From: Flavobacteriales bacterium
GTDB lineage: Bacteria; Bacteroidota; Bacteroidia; Flavobacteriales_E; Vicingaceae
Assembly (NCBI GenBank): GCA_029262875.1
Contig: JAJCYO010000101.1
Span: 1 to 35,729, forward strand
Direction: 5' to 3'
DNA: 35,729 nucleotides
A program made the position numbers and the translations under genes. This document shows, in pieces, positions 16,475 to 24,353 of this stretch (position 1 is its first letter; each line of letters opens with the position of its first letter). A model generated the notes under the pieces. It saw nothing but the letters and a program-made list of their open reading frames with translations, was not told the DNA's origin and searched no databases.

Positions 16475-17284
16475 ATGTCTCATAATCTATTAAAAGGTAA
16501 AAAAGGAATCATCTTTGGAGCACTAAACAAGGACTCTATCGCATGGAAAGTTGCAGAAAGAGCTCATGAAGAAGGAGCTGAGTTTATCTTGACTAATGCT
16601 CCAGTTGCATTAAGGATGGGAGAGTTGGATGAGTTGGCTAAAGCTACAGATTCTGATATCGTTGCTGCAGACGTTACTTCTACAGAAGATTTAGAGAATT
16701 TATTTCAAATAGCAGAAGAAAAATTTGGGAAATTAGATTTTATACTGCATTCAATTGGGATGTCTATTAACGTGAGAAAGAAGATTCATTATACGGAAAG
16801 TAATTATGACTTCTATCATAAGGCTATGGACATTTCAGCCATATCATTTCACAGGGTAATGAAAATAGCTAAAGAAAAGGACATCATGAACGAGTGGAGT
16901 TCAATTTTAGCACTTTCTTTTATTGCTGCTCAAATGGCTATTCCAGGATATAATGACATGTCTGACGCTAAATCGTTATTAGAATCCATAGCTAGAACAT
17001 TTGGTTATTACTATGGAGTAGACAAAAAAGTTAGAATAAATACAATTTCTCAATCACCGACAAAAACTACTGCTGGTGGTGGAATTAAAGGGTTTGATTC
17101 TTTATTTAACTTTGCTGATGCAAACTCTGCGTTAGGGAATGCCCCTGCTGAGGATTGTGCCAATTATTGCATAACATTATTTTCAGACCTAACGAAGTAC
17201 GTTACGATGCAAAACCTATTTCATGATGGTGGATTTTCATCAATAGGAGTTACTGATGAAGTAATGAGACATTTCGAGGGTTAA
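16475..17284 (+). CDS. fabI: Enoyl-[acyl-carrier-protein] reductase (NADH) FabI
   Basis: The 269-residue SDR reduces the enoyl-ACP double bond in the last step of each fatty acid elongation cycle. It has the atypical nucleotide-binding start KGKKGIIFGALNKDSIAW, the HSIGM loop after strand 4, and the FabI catalytic pair Y159-x6-K166 in IPGYNDMSDAK. The segment INTISQSPTKTTAGGGI corresponds to the flexible substrate loop. It carries its own promoter element and ends just before a palindromic terminator shared with clpC. The FabI family is the target of triclosan, but sensitivity cannot be judged here. Confidence 0.95.
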   Translation: MSHNLLKGKKGIIFGALNKDSIAWKVAERAHEEGAEFILTNAPVALRMGELDELAKATDSDIVAADVTSTEDLENLFQIAEEKFGKLDFILHSIGMSINVRKKIHYTESNYDFYHKAMDISAISFHRVMKIAKEKDIMNEWSSILALSFIAAQMAIPGYNDMSDAKSLLESIARTFGYYYGVDKKVRINTISQSPTKTTAGGGIKGFDSLFNFADANSALGNAPAEDCANYCITLFSDLTKYVTMQNLFHDGGFSSIGVTDEVMRHFEG

Positions 17285-17300
17285 TTAAAAAAGAACTTAT

Positions 17301-17332
17301 AAAAAAAGCCTACTCAATGAGTAGGCTTTTTT
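17301..17332. terminator. Bidirectional rho-independent terminator between fabI and clpC
   Basis: Seven A, then GCCTACTCA, a single A, TGAGTAGGC and six T form a near-perfect palindrome. The A-run and T-run make it work in both directions, serving the convergent fabI and clpC genes. Confidence 0.92.
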
Positions 17333-17335
17333 AGT

Positions 17336-19909
17336 TTATTCTTCTTTGCCCTTTTCAACATCAGGACTTTTCTTTTTCTTGGGTTTCGCAATCGAAAACA
17401 AAAGCTCTTGGGTTACAGTATCAAGTTTAACATTAATTGTGCTTCCTTCTACTACCTTTGATTGAATTATTTCTTCTGCTAAAGGATCCTCAAGGTATTT
17501 TTGAATTGCTCGTTTTAATGGACGGGCACCATAAGCAGAATCATATCCTTTATCTGCAATGTGATCTTTTGCTTCTTTAGATAGCTTGATATGATAACCC
17601 AACTCTTCAATTCTTCCGTACAAGCTTTGTAATTCAATGTCAATAATTTGATGAATGTCCTCTTTTTCTAAAGAATTAAAGATAACTACATCATCAATTC
17701 GATTTAAAAATTCTGGAGCAAATGCTTTCTTTAATGCATTATGAATAACCCCTGAGGCATGATCATCGGCTCCCTCTTTCTTAGCAGATGTGGAAAATCC
17801 AACACCTTGTCCGAAATCTTTTAGTTGACGAGCTCCAATATTTGAAGTCATGATAATAATGGTATTCTTGAAATTAATCTTTCTACCAGAACTATCTGTT
17901 AGTTGACCATCGTCAAGAGCTTGTAATAGTAAATTGAAAACATCAGGATGTGCTTTTTCGATTTCATCTAATAATACAATAGAGTAGGGCTTCCTTCTAA
18001 CTTTTTCAGTTAATTGACCGCCTTCTTCATAACCAACATACCCAGGAGGGGCACCAACCAATCGTGATACAGCAAATTTCTCCATGTATTCGCTCATATC
18101 AATTCTAATCAATGCTTCTTCAGTATCAAATAAATATTTGGCCAAGACCTTTGCTAACTGCGTTTTTCCAACACCAGTGGGTCCTAAAAATATAAATGAG
18201 CCAATAGGTTTATTAGGATCTTTCAGTCCAGCTCTATTTCTTTGAATAGCTTTCACCACTTTTTTAACCGCTTCATCTTGACCAATAACCTTGTCATTGA
18301 TTTGGTCATCCATTTTGGCTAAACGATCTCCTTCCGCCTGAGCAACACGTTGTGTAGGGATTCCAGTCATCATAGCAACTACCTCGGCTACATTGTCTTC
18401 ACTTACAACCTCTCTATGGTTTTTAGTTTCATCTTCCCAAGCTTTTTTAGCGGTGTTCAGTTCTTTTAACAATGTTCTTTCGTTGTCTCTTAATTGAGCG
18501 GCCTCCTCATATTTCTGACTTCTGACCACATGATTTTTTTGGTCTTTGATGTCCTCAATCTTCTTCTCGATCTCAATAATGTTTTTTGGTACTTTGATGT
18601 TGGTAATATGAACCCTTGATCCAGCTTCATCCAAAGCATCGATAGCCTTGTCTGGTAAAAACCGATCCGTCATGTACCTGTCTGTTAATTTAACACAAGC
18701 ATCAATAGCTTCATTTGTATAAGTAACATTATGGTGATCTTCATATTTTTCTTTGATGTTATTTAAAATTTCAATTGTCTCATCAACGGATGTTGGTTCA
18801 ACGATTACTTTTTGAAACCTTCTTTCTAATGCACCATCCTTTTCTATGTGCTGTCTGTATTCATCTAATGTTGTTGCACCAATACATTGCAGTTCACCCC
18901 TTGCCAATGCAGGTTTAAACATGTTTGATGCATCCATAGACCCAGAAGCTCCACCGGCACCTATAATGGTATGTATTTCATCAATAAAAAGAATGATGTC
19001 TGGAGATTTTTCCAATTCATTCATTACGGCTTTCATTCGTTCTTCGAATTGACCTCTGTATTTGGTTCCTGCAACTAAAGATGCTAAATCAAGTGTAACA
19101 ATTCTTTTACCGAAAAGAACACGAGAAACTTTTTTCTGAATAATCCTTAATGCTAAGCCTTCAGCAATAGCTGATTTACCCACACCAGGTTCCCCTAATA
19201 ATATGGGGTTATTCTTTTTTCTTCTACTCAATATTTGAGAGACTCTTTCAATTTCTTTTTCTCTACCAACAATCGGGTCTAACTTTCCATCTTCAGCATA
19301 TTTTGTTAGATCTCTACCAAAATTATCTAAAACAGGAGTTTTAGACTTAGAAGATGCCTTAGATCCACCACCACCAGAGCTACCCATAAATCCTTTTCCA
19401 GAATCTCCTTCATCTTCGTCATCCCCATCTGTAGGACTGTTTGGAAAATCAGCCGTAGGTGTATCATCTTCAACCACATTTAATAATTCTACTTCATCCT
19501 TTACAGATTCATAGTTTATGTTTAATGCATTGAGTGCATTCGTTGCGATATTATCTTCTCCTTTCAATATAGATAGTAATAAATGTTCTGTCCCGATGAC
19601 ATTGTTCTTTAAAACTTTAGCTTCCAAATAAGTAATCTTCAACACTTTTTCTGCTTGCTTTACCAACGGAATATTTGATAGTAGAGCGTTTGATCCATTA
19701 CCAACTTTAGTTGAGGACTCAATTTTCTTTCTTAACTCTTTCAAATCAACACCCAAATTAGCAAGGATCTTAACAGCAAGGCCATTACCTTCTCTAATAA
19801 TCCCTAACAACAAGTGTTCAACACCAATATAGTCGTGGCCCAATCTTAAAGCCTCTTCTTTACTGAACGTTATGACATCCTTTACTTTTGCTGAAAAATT
19901 TGCATCCAT
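17336..19909 (-). CDS. clpC: ATP-dependent Clp protease ATP-binding subunit ClpC
   Basis: The 857-residue Hsp100 unfoldase feeds substrates to ClpP. It contains two N-terminal repeats (GHDYIGVEHLLLGI and NVIGTEHLLLSI). A low-complexity linker of Asp, Gly and Ser follows at about residues 150-185. AAA module 1 has Walker A GEPGVGKS with Lys 245. A UVR-type middle segment (YEEAAQLRDNE) separates it from AAA module 2, with GPTGVGKT at Lys 582. The UVR motif marks it as ClpC and not ClpA or ClpB. The acidic/glycine-rich linker after the N-domain is longer than in Bacillus ClpC. The C-terminal tail is Lys-rich (PKKKKSPDVEKGKEE). Confidence 0.94.
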   Translation of the reverse strand: MDANFSAKVKDVITFSKEEALRLGHDYIGVEHLLLGIIREGNGLAVKILANLGVDLKELRKKIESSTKVGNGSNALLSNIPLVKQAEKVLKITYLEAKVLKNNVIGTEHLLLSILKGEDNIATNALNALNINYESVKDEVELLNVVEDDTPTADFPNSPTDGDDEDEGDSGKGFMGSSGGGGSKASSKSKTPVLDNFGRDLTKYAEDGKLDPIVGREKEIERVSQILSRRKKNNPILLGEPGVGKSAIAEGLALRIIQKKVSRVLFGKRIVTLDLASLVAGTKYRGQFEERMKAVMNELEKSPDIILFIDEIHTIIGAGGASGSMDASNMFKPALARGELQCIGATTLDEYRQHIEKDGALERRFQKVIVEPTSVDETIEILNNIKEKYEDHHNVTYTNEAIDACVKLTDRYMTDRFLPDKAIDALDEAGSRVHITNIKVPKNIIEIEKKIEDIKDQKNHVVRSQKYEEAAQLRDNERTLLKELNTAKKAWEDETKNHREVVSEDNVAEVVAMMTGIPTQRVAQAEGDRLAKMDDQINDKVIGQDEAVKKVVKAIQRNRAGLKDPNKPIGSFIFLGPTGVGKTQLAKVLAKYLFDTEEALIRIDMSEYMEKFAVSRLVGAPPGYVGYEEGGQLTEKVRRKPYSIVLLDEIEKAHPDVFNLLLQALDDGQLTDSSGRKINFKNTIIIMTSNIGARQLKDFGQGVGFSTSAKKEGADDHASGVIHNALKKAFAPEFLNRIDDVVIFNSLEKEDIHQIIDIELQSLYGRIEELGYHIKLSKEAKDHIADKGYDSAYGARPLKRAIQKYLEDPLAEEIIQSKVVEGSTINVKLDTVTQELLFSIAKPKKKKSPDVEKGKEE

Positions 19910-19964
19910 TTTTTTTAATTTAAATACTCAACTTCCTTTAAAATTAGGATAAATTGAACTAATT

Positions 19965-19972
19965 CAAAAATA
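19965..19972 (-). promoter_or_regulatory. Possible TAnnTTTG promoter element for clpC
   Basis: On the minus strand this reads TATTTTTG, a match to the -7 consensus, 55 bases before the clpC ATG. No clear -33 TTG is present. The sequence is AT-rich, so chance matches are likely. Confidence 0.45.
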
Positions 19973-20010
19973 ATAATATAACTAAATGTAGTAATGTCTA
20001 AAAAAACACG

Positions 20011-20082
20011 TTTTTCAACAGAATTTTGTTAGTAAGTAAGCACTATTTTGTCCATATTTTGACATTGATTTTGCTTATTTTC
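20011..20082 (+). repeat. Helically phased T-tracts upstream of gyrA
   Basis: T-runs of four or five begin at 20011, 20024, 20046, 20057, 20069 and 20078. Apart from the first, they are spaced 22, 11, 12 and 9 bases, close to multiples of the helix turn. Three of them sit in the repeated heptamer TATTTTG or GATTTTG. Such phasing is expected to bend DNA. The block lies 60-130 bases before the gyrA ATG in the clpC-gyrA divergent region. Confidence 0.5.
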
Positions 20083-20141
20083 GAAGGTCTTTAATAAGGT
20101 AGAATATTTCGATAAAAAATAGAAGAAAAATAACATAAAAT

Positions 20142-22808
20142 ATGGCTGAAGGAGAAAAAATAATACAAATAAATATTGAGGAAGAAATGAAATCTGCATA
20201 CATCGATTATTCGATGTCTGTTATTGTTTCAAGAGCGCTTCCTGATGTAAGAGATGGTCTAAAACCAGTTCACAGAAGAATACTGTATGGAATGTTAGAT
20301 TTGGGAGTACGAGCCAATAGTCCATTTAAAAAGTCTGCAAGAATAGTTGGGGAAGTTTTAGGGAAGTACCACCCACATGGTGATACTGCTGTATATGACT
20401 CGATGGTTCGTATGGCTCAGGAATGGTCTTTAAGATACATGTTAGTAGATGGACAAGGTAACTTTGGTTCTGTAGATGGTGATAGCCCTGCGGCCATGAG
20501 GTATACTGAAGCAAGATTGAGAAAAATTGCTGAAGAAATGTTAGGCGATTTAGATAAAGAAACGGTTGATTTTAGTCTGAACTTTGACGATTCTTTACAA
20601 GAGCCAACAGTTCTTCCAACAAGAATACCTGCTTTATTACTTAATGGTGCATCTGGTATTGCTGTTGGTATGGCAACCAATATGGCCCCACATAATTTAA
20701 CAGAAGTCATTGACGGGACCATTGCATATATTGACAACAGAGATATTGACATAGCTGGTTTGATGCAACATGTAAAAGCTCCAGATTTTCCAACAGGGGG
20801 TATCATTTATGGCTACCAAGGTGTAAAAGATGCTTTTGAAACAGGAAAAGGAAGAATTGTCATGCGTGCAAAAACGGAGTTAGAAGAAACTAAATCTGGC
20901 CGTTTTAGAGTGATTGTTTCGGAAATTCCTTATCAAGTGAATAAAGCAGACATGATTAAGAAAACTGCTGACTTGATCAACGATAGTAAAATAGAAGGTA
21001 TTTCTGACATTAGAGATGAATCAGATCGAACAGGAATGCGTATCGTTTATGAATTAAAAAGAGATGCCATTCCTAATGTTGTTTTAAATAACTTATTTAA
21101 ACAAACAGCACTACAAACTTCCTTTAGTGTAAATAACATTGCATTGGTAAAGGGGAGACCAGTTGTTCTTAACCTAAAAGACATTATAGCTGAATTTGTT
21201 GAATTTAGACACGAAGTTGTAGTAAGAAGGACTAAATATGAATTAAGAAAAGCTGAAGAGAGAGCACATATATTAGAAGGGCTAATTATTGCTTCCGATA
21301 ACATTGATGAAGTTATTAAATTAATTAGAGCCTCTAAAAGCCCAGATGAAGCGAGAGAAAAATTAATGGAACGCTTTAAATTAAGCGACCTTCAGTCTCG
21401 TGCTATAGTTGAGATGCGTTTAAGACAATTAACAGGTTTAGAGCAAGATAAATTAAGATCCGAATATGACGCTTTAATGAAAACGATTGAGGACCTTAAA
21501 GATATCTTAGCAAACGAGTCAAGAAGAATGCAAATCATTAAAGATGAATTAATTGAAGTAAGAGATAAATACGGTGATGAGCGAAGAAGTGAGATTGAGT
21601 ATGCTGGAGGAGACTTTAGTATAGAGGACATGATTCCGGATGAGACGGTAGTAGTTACCATATCTCACTTAGGTTATATGAAACGTACTTCTTTATCAGA
21701 ATACCGTTTACAAAATAGAGGAGGAGTTGGTTCTAAAGGAACAGCTACGAGAGATGAAGATTTCTTAGAACAATTATTTGTTGCCACAACCCATAACTAT
21801 TTATTGGTATTTACTGAAAAAGGTAAATGCTTCTGGATGAGGGTATTTGAAATACCAGAAGGAACAAAACAATCAAAAGGTAGAGCAGTCCAAAACCTAA
21901 TTAACATTGAGCCAGATGATAAAGTATTGGCTTACATTAATGTTAAAGACATTAAGGACGAAGAATATTTAAAACGACCAGCAACACAAGAGGATATAGA
22001 AAATGGATTTGCTGAAGGGTTAGACGAATTAGTGGATCAGTATTACATTATAATGTGTACTAAAAATGGTACTGTTAAGAAAACAGCCTTAGCAGCTTAT
22101 TCAAGACCTAGAGTGAACGGTATTAATGCCATTACCATTAAAGAAGGAGACCAATTATTAGAGGCTAAATTAACAACTGGCTCTGATGAGATACTAATGG
22201 CGCTTAAGTCTGGAAAAGCGATTCGTTTTAACGAAAAGAAAACTAGACCAATGGGTAGGAATGCTTCAGGGGTTAGAGGAATTAGATTAGCAGATGATAA
22301 AGATGCTGTAATTGGAATGATTACTATTCCAGATTCTGATGATGCTAATGTATTGGTTGTTTCTGAAAATGGATATGGAAAACGTTCTGACATTGAGGAT
22401 TATCGTGTAACAAATAGAGGTGGTAAAGGTGTTAAAACATTGAATATTACGGACAAAACAGGACAACTAATAGCCATTAAAAATGTTACAGATAATGATG
22501 ATCTAATGATTATCAATAAATCCGGAATAATTATCCGTTTGGCTGTTGAAGATTTAAGGGTTATGGGAAGAGCGACACAGGGGGTTCGTTTAATTAACTT
22601 AAAAGGAGATGACCAAATAGCTGCCGTTGCTAAAGTGGAAAGGACAGAAGAAGAGGAAGGAGAAATGGTAGAAGGTGAAGAAAATACTGAAGTAACAGCA
22701 ACTACAGAAAGTGATGCTGATATCACCGATACTACTGAAGAATCCAATGATGAAAATGAAGAAACGACCGATTCTGGCAAGGATGTTGATAACAATGATG
22801 AGGATTAG
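20142..22808 (+). CDS. gyrA: DNA gyrase subunit A
   Basis: The 888-residue protein is the DNA-cleaving subunit of gyrase. The catalytic Tyr is Y121 in [10 protein letters not shown], preceded by the [13 protein letters not shown] and [11 protein letters not shown] segments. A C-terminal six-bladed pinwheel of repeated [11 protein letters not shown] / [11 protein letters not shown]-type blades wraps DNA. The Gly-rich TNRGGKG segment stands at the gyrase-specific box, where proteobacterial enzymes have QRRGGRG. Residue T82 occupies the place of E. coli Ser83 in the quinolone region; Thr is natural in some species. The protein ends in an acidic tail of about 55 residues rich in Glu, Asp and Thr. 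Confidence 0.96.
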   Translation: MAEGEKIIQINIEEEMKSAYIDYSMSVIVSRALPDVRDGLKPVHRRILYGMLDLGVRANSPFKKSARIVGEVLGKYHPHGDTAVYDSMVRMAQEWSLRYMLVDGQGNFGSVDGDSPAAMRYTEARLRKIAEEMLGDLDKETVDFSLNFDDSLQEPTVLPTRIPALLLNGASGIAVGMATNMAPHNLTEVIDGTIAYIDNRDIDIAGLMQHVKAPDFPTGGIIYGYQGVKDAFETGKGRIVMRAKTELEETKSGRFRVIVSEIPYQVNKADMIKKTADLINDSKIEGISDIRDESDRTGMRIVYELKRDAIPNVVLNNLFKQTALQTSFSVNNIALVKGRPVVLNLKDIIAEFVEFRHEVVVRRTKYELRKAEERAHILEGLIIASDNIDEVIKLIRASKSPDEAREKLMERFKLSDLQSRAIVEMRLRQLTGLEQDKLRSEYDALMKTIEDLKDILANESRRMQIIKDELIEVRDKYGDERRSEIEYAGGDFSIEDMIPDETVVVTISHLGYMKRTSLSEYRLQNRGGVGSKGTATRDEDFLEQLFVATTHNYLLVFTEKGKCFWMRVFEIPEGTKQSKGRAVQNLINIEPDDKVLAYINVKDIKDEEYLKRPATQEDIENGFAEGLDELVDQYYIIMCTKNGTVKKTALAAYSRPRVNGINAITIKEGDQLLEAKLTTGSDEILMALKSGKAIRFNEKKTRPMGRNASGVRGIRLADDKDAVIGMITIPDSDDANVLVVSENGYGKRSDIEDYRVTNRGGKGVKTLNITDKTGQLIAIKNVTDNDDLMIINKSGIIIRLAVEDLRVMGRATQGVRLINLKGDDQIAAVAKVERTEEEEGEMVEGEENTEVTATTESDADITDTTEESNDENEETTDSGKDVDNNDED

Positions 22809-22842
22809 TAATTTTATCACTTTAAAATAAAAAAATAGAAGA

Positions 22843-24111
22843 ATGAAAAAATATATTTTAATATTAGCTGCTGTTGTGACAACATCGGTAGTTTATGGAC
22901 AAAAAAATAAAGTTGTAAGCGCTTATAATTATAACAAGGCATTTTCAAGATCTGGAAAGTGTAAAGAATTAGCAAGTGGGGTTGAGGCCATTAACTTAGC
23001 AATAGAGCATGATCAAACTAAATCATGGGCGAAAACTTGGTATTATAGAGGAAACCTTTATTATAACATTATAGCGAGTAAAGATCAAGAATGTAAAGCC
23101 ATTGATGCTGAAGCATTAGAAAAGTGTACAGATTCTTATCTAAAAGCGCTGGTATTGAACTTTGATGATCCTGAGTTGAAAAAACTTGACTTGCAAAAAG
23201 AAGATGGTTCTGATTTGATGAAATTTTTTACTGCCCTTCAAAGTAACCCAAAAGTAGACGATGAAATGTATACAGGTGATATTATGGGAAGAAAGTTACC
23301 AGGTTTAGCTGGGGAATATGCAAACCAAGGTATTGGGAAATTCGGAAAGAAAGATTATAAAGGTGCTCAAGAAAGCTTTGGTAAATCAATGCTTTTGGCT
23401 CAAATGGGTGGTAAATTAGATACAATGGTGCTATACAATACCGCTTTGGCATCTGAATATGCTGAAGATTATGATATGGCAAAACAATTGTACGATGCGC
23501 TAATCGGATTAAAATACAATGTTGACGGAAATGGACCAGATTTATATCGATCTATGTCTAGAATCTATAAAAATGAAGGAAATAAGGAAAAAGCAGCAGA
23601 GTACATTACGATGGGAAGAAAAGCTTACCCTGACAACAATAACTTGATTGTTGAAGAGTTAGAAGGTTTTTTACAATCGGGGAAGCATGAGGAAGCGTTA
23701 GCCAACTTAAATACAGCTATCACAAATGATGAAAAAAATCAAGTATTGTATTTTGCAAGAGGTACTGTTTATGAAAACTTAAAGCAAGAAGATAAAGCAG
23801 TAGCTGATTACAAAAAAGCCTTAGAGTTAAAACCTGATTATTATGATGCAGCATTTAATTTAGGTGCTTATTATTTTAACATGGGAGCAGACAAGATTAA
23901 TGAGTCTAATAAGTTGTCACTAAGTGAAACTAAAAAATATGACGCATTAAAAGCTGCAGCTAAAAAAGATTTTGAAACAGCAGTTCCTTTTGTAGAGAAG
24001 GCACACCAATTAAACCCTGCTGATGTAGGAACTGGAAACATGTTAATTAAGCTTTATACCCATACAGGGCAATATGATAAGGCAAAAGAAATAAAGGCAA
24101 AATTCCAATAA
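22843..24111 (+). CDS. Secreted tetratricopeptide-repeat protein
   Basis: The 422-residue protein has a signal peptide (MKKYILILAAVVTTSVVYG) and several TPR units. The clearest is at about residues 300-335 (VLYFARGTVYENLKQEDKAVADYKKALELKPDYYDAAFNLG), with further ones around KDYKGAQESFGKSML and the final KLYTHTGQYDKAKEI. TPR arrays bind partner proteins. The location is likely periplasmic because no lipobox or sorting domain is seen. It begins 34 bases after gyrA with no terminator between them, so it may be read from the gyrA promoter. The specific role is unknown. A strong terminator follows. Confidence 0.9.
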   Translation: MKKYILILAAVVTTSVVYGQKNKVVSAYNYNKAFSRSGKCKELASGVEAINLAIEHDQTKSWAKTWYYRGNLYYNIIASKDQECKAIDAEALEKCTDSYLKALVLNFDDPELKKLDLQKEDGSDLMKFFTALQSNPKVDDEMYTGDIMGRKLPGLAGEYANQGIGKFGKKDYKGAQESFGKSMLLAQMGGKLDTMVLYNTALASEYAEDYDMAKQLYDALIGLKYNVDGNGPDLYRSMSRIYKNEGNKEKAAEYITMGRKAYPDNNNLIVEELEGFLQSGKHEEALANLNTAITNDEKNQVLYFARGTVYENLKQEDKAVADYKKALELKPDYYDAAFNLGAYYFNMGADKINESNKLSLSETKKYDALKAAAKKDFETAVPFVEKAHQLNPADVGTGNMLIKLYTHTGQYDKAKEIKAKFQ

Positions 24112-24128
24112 GGAATAGAAGTTGATAT

Positions 24129-24163
24129 AAAAAAAGGAGTTCACTAAGTGAGCTCCTTTTTTT
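24129..24163. terminator. Bidirectional rho-independent terminator
   Basis: An A-run, GGAGTTCAC, TAA, GTGAGCTCC and a T-run form a hairpin with one wobble pair. It separates the TPR gene from the convergent 56-residue membrane protein gene and can terminate both. Confidence 0.9.
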
Positions 24164-24174
24164 ATAGCTAATTT

Positions 24175-24345
24175 TTACCGAAAAGCTAAAAAATAGAGGC
24201 TCACAATACAAACGCAGATCAATCCAACACCTATGTACGCAGGAGGCCTATCTTTAGTTCTGATGGCTCCAATAATGTACATTAAACCAAACATAAATGA
24301 TAGTATGGCAATCACAGTAAGTATTAAAACTACAAATTTCGTCAT
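24175..24345 (-). CDS. Small two-helix membrane protein (56 residues)
   Basis: This short frame reads MTKFVVLILTVIAILSFMFG and on to a final YFLAFR. It has two hydrophobic segments, roughly residues 3-26 and 36-54, joined by a polar hairpin (IRTKDRPPAY). Both ends are compatible with a small inner-membrane hairpin protein. The start is 8 bases downstream of the DUF5686 gene stop, so it should be the last gene of that operon, and the shared terminator lies just after its stop. I do not recognise a family. Support comes from the clean frame, the regular membrane topology and the operon spacing. Confidence 0.7.
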   Translation of the reverse strand: MTKFVVLILTVIAILSFMFGLMYIIGAIRTKDRPPAYIGVGLICVCIVSLYFLAFR

Positions 24346-24353
24346 AGGAAGGG

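Noticed and set aside
20385-20387. Thr82 of GyrA as a quinolone-resistance mutation
   Set aside because: Thr is the natural residue at this site in several bacteria, for example Pseudomonas. Without relatives for comparison it cannot be called a mutation.
22400-22795. A 131-codon open frame antisense to gyrA
   Set aside because: Its Ser/Val-rich product mirrors the acidic tail codons of gyrA. It is a shadow frame.
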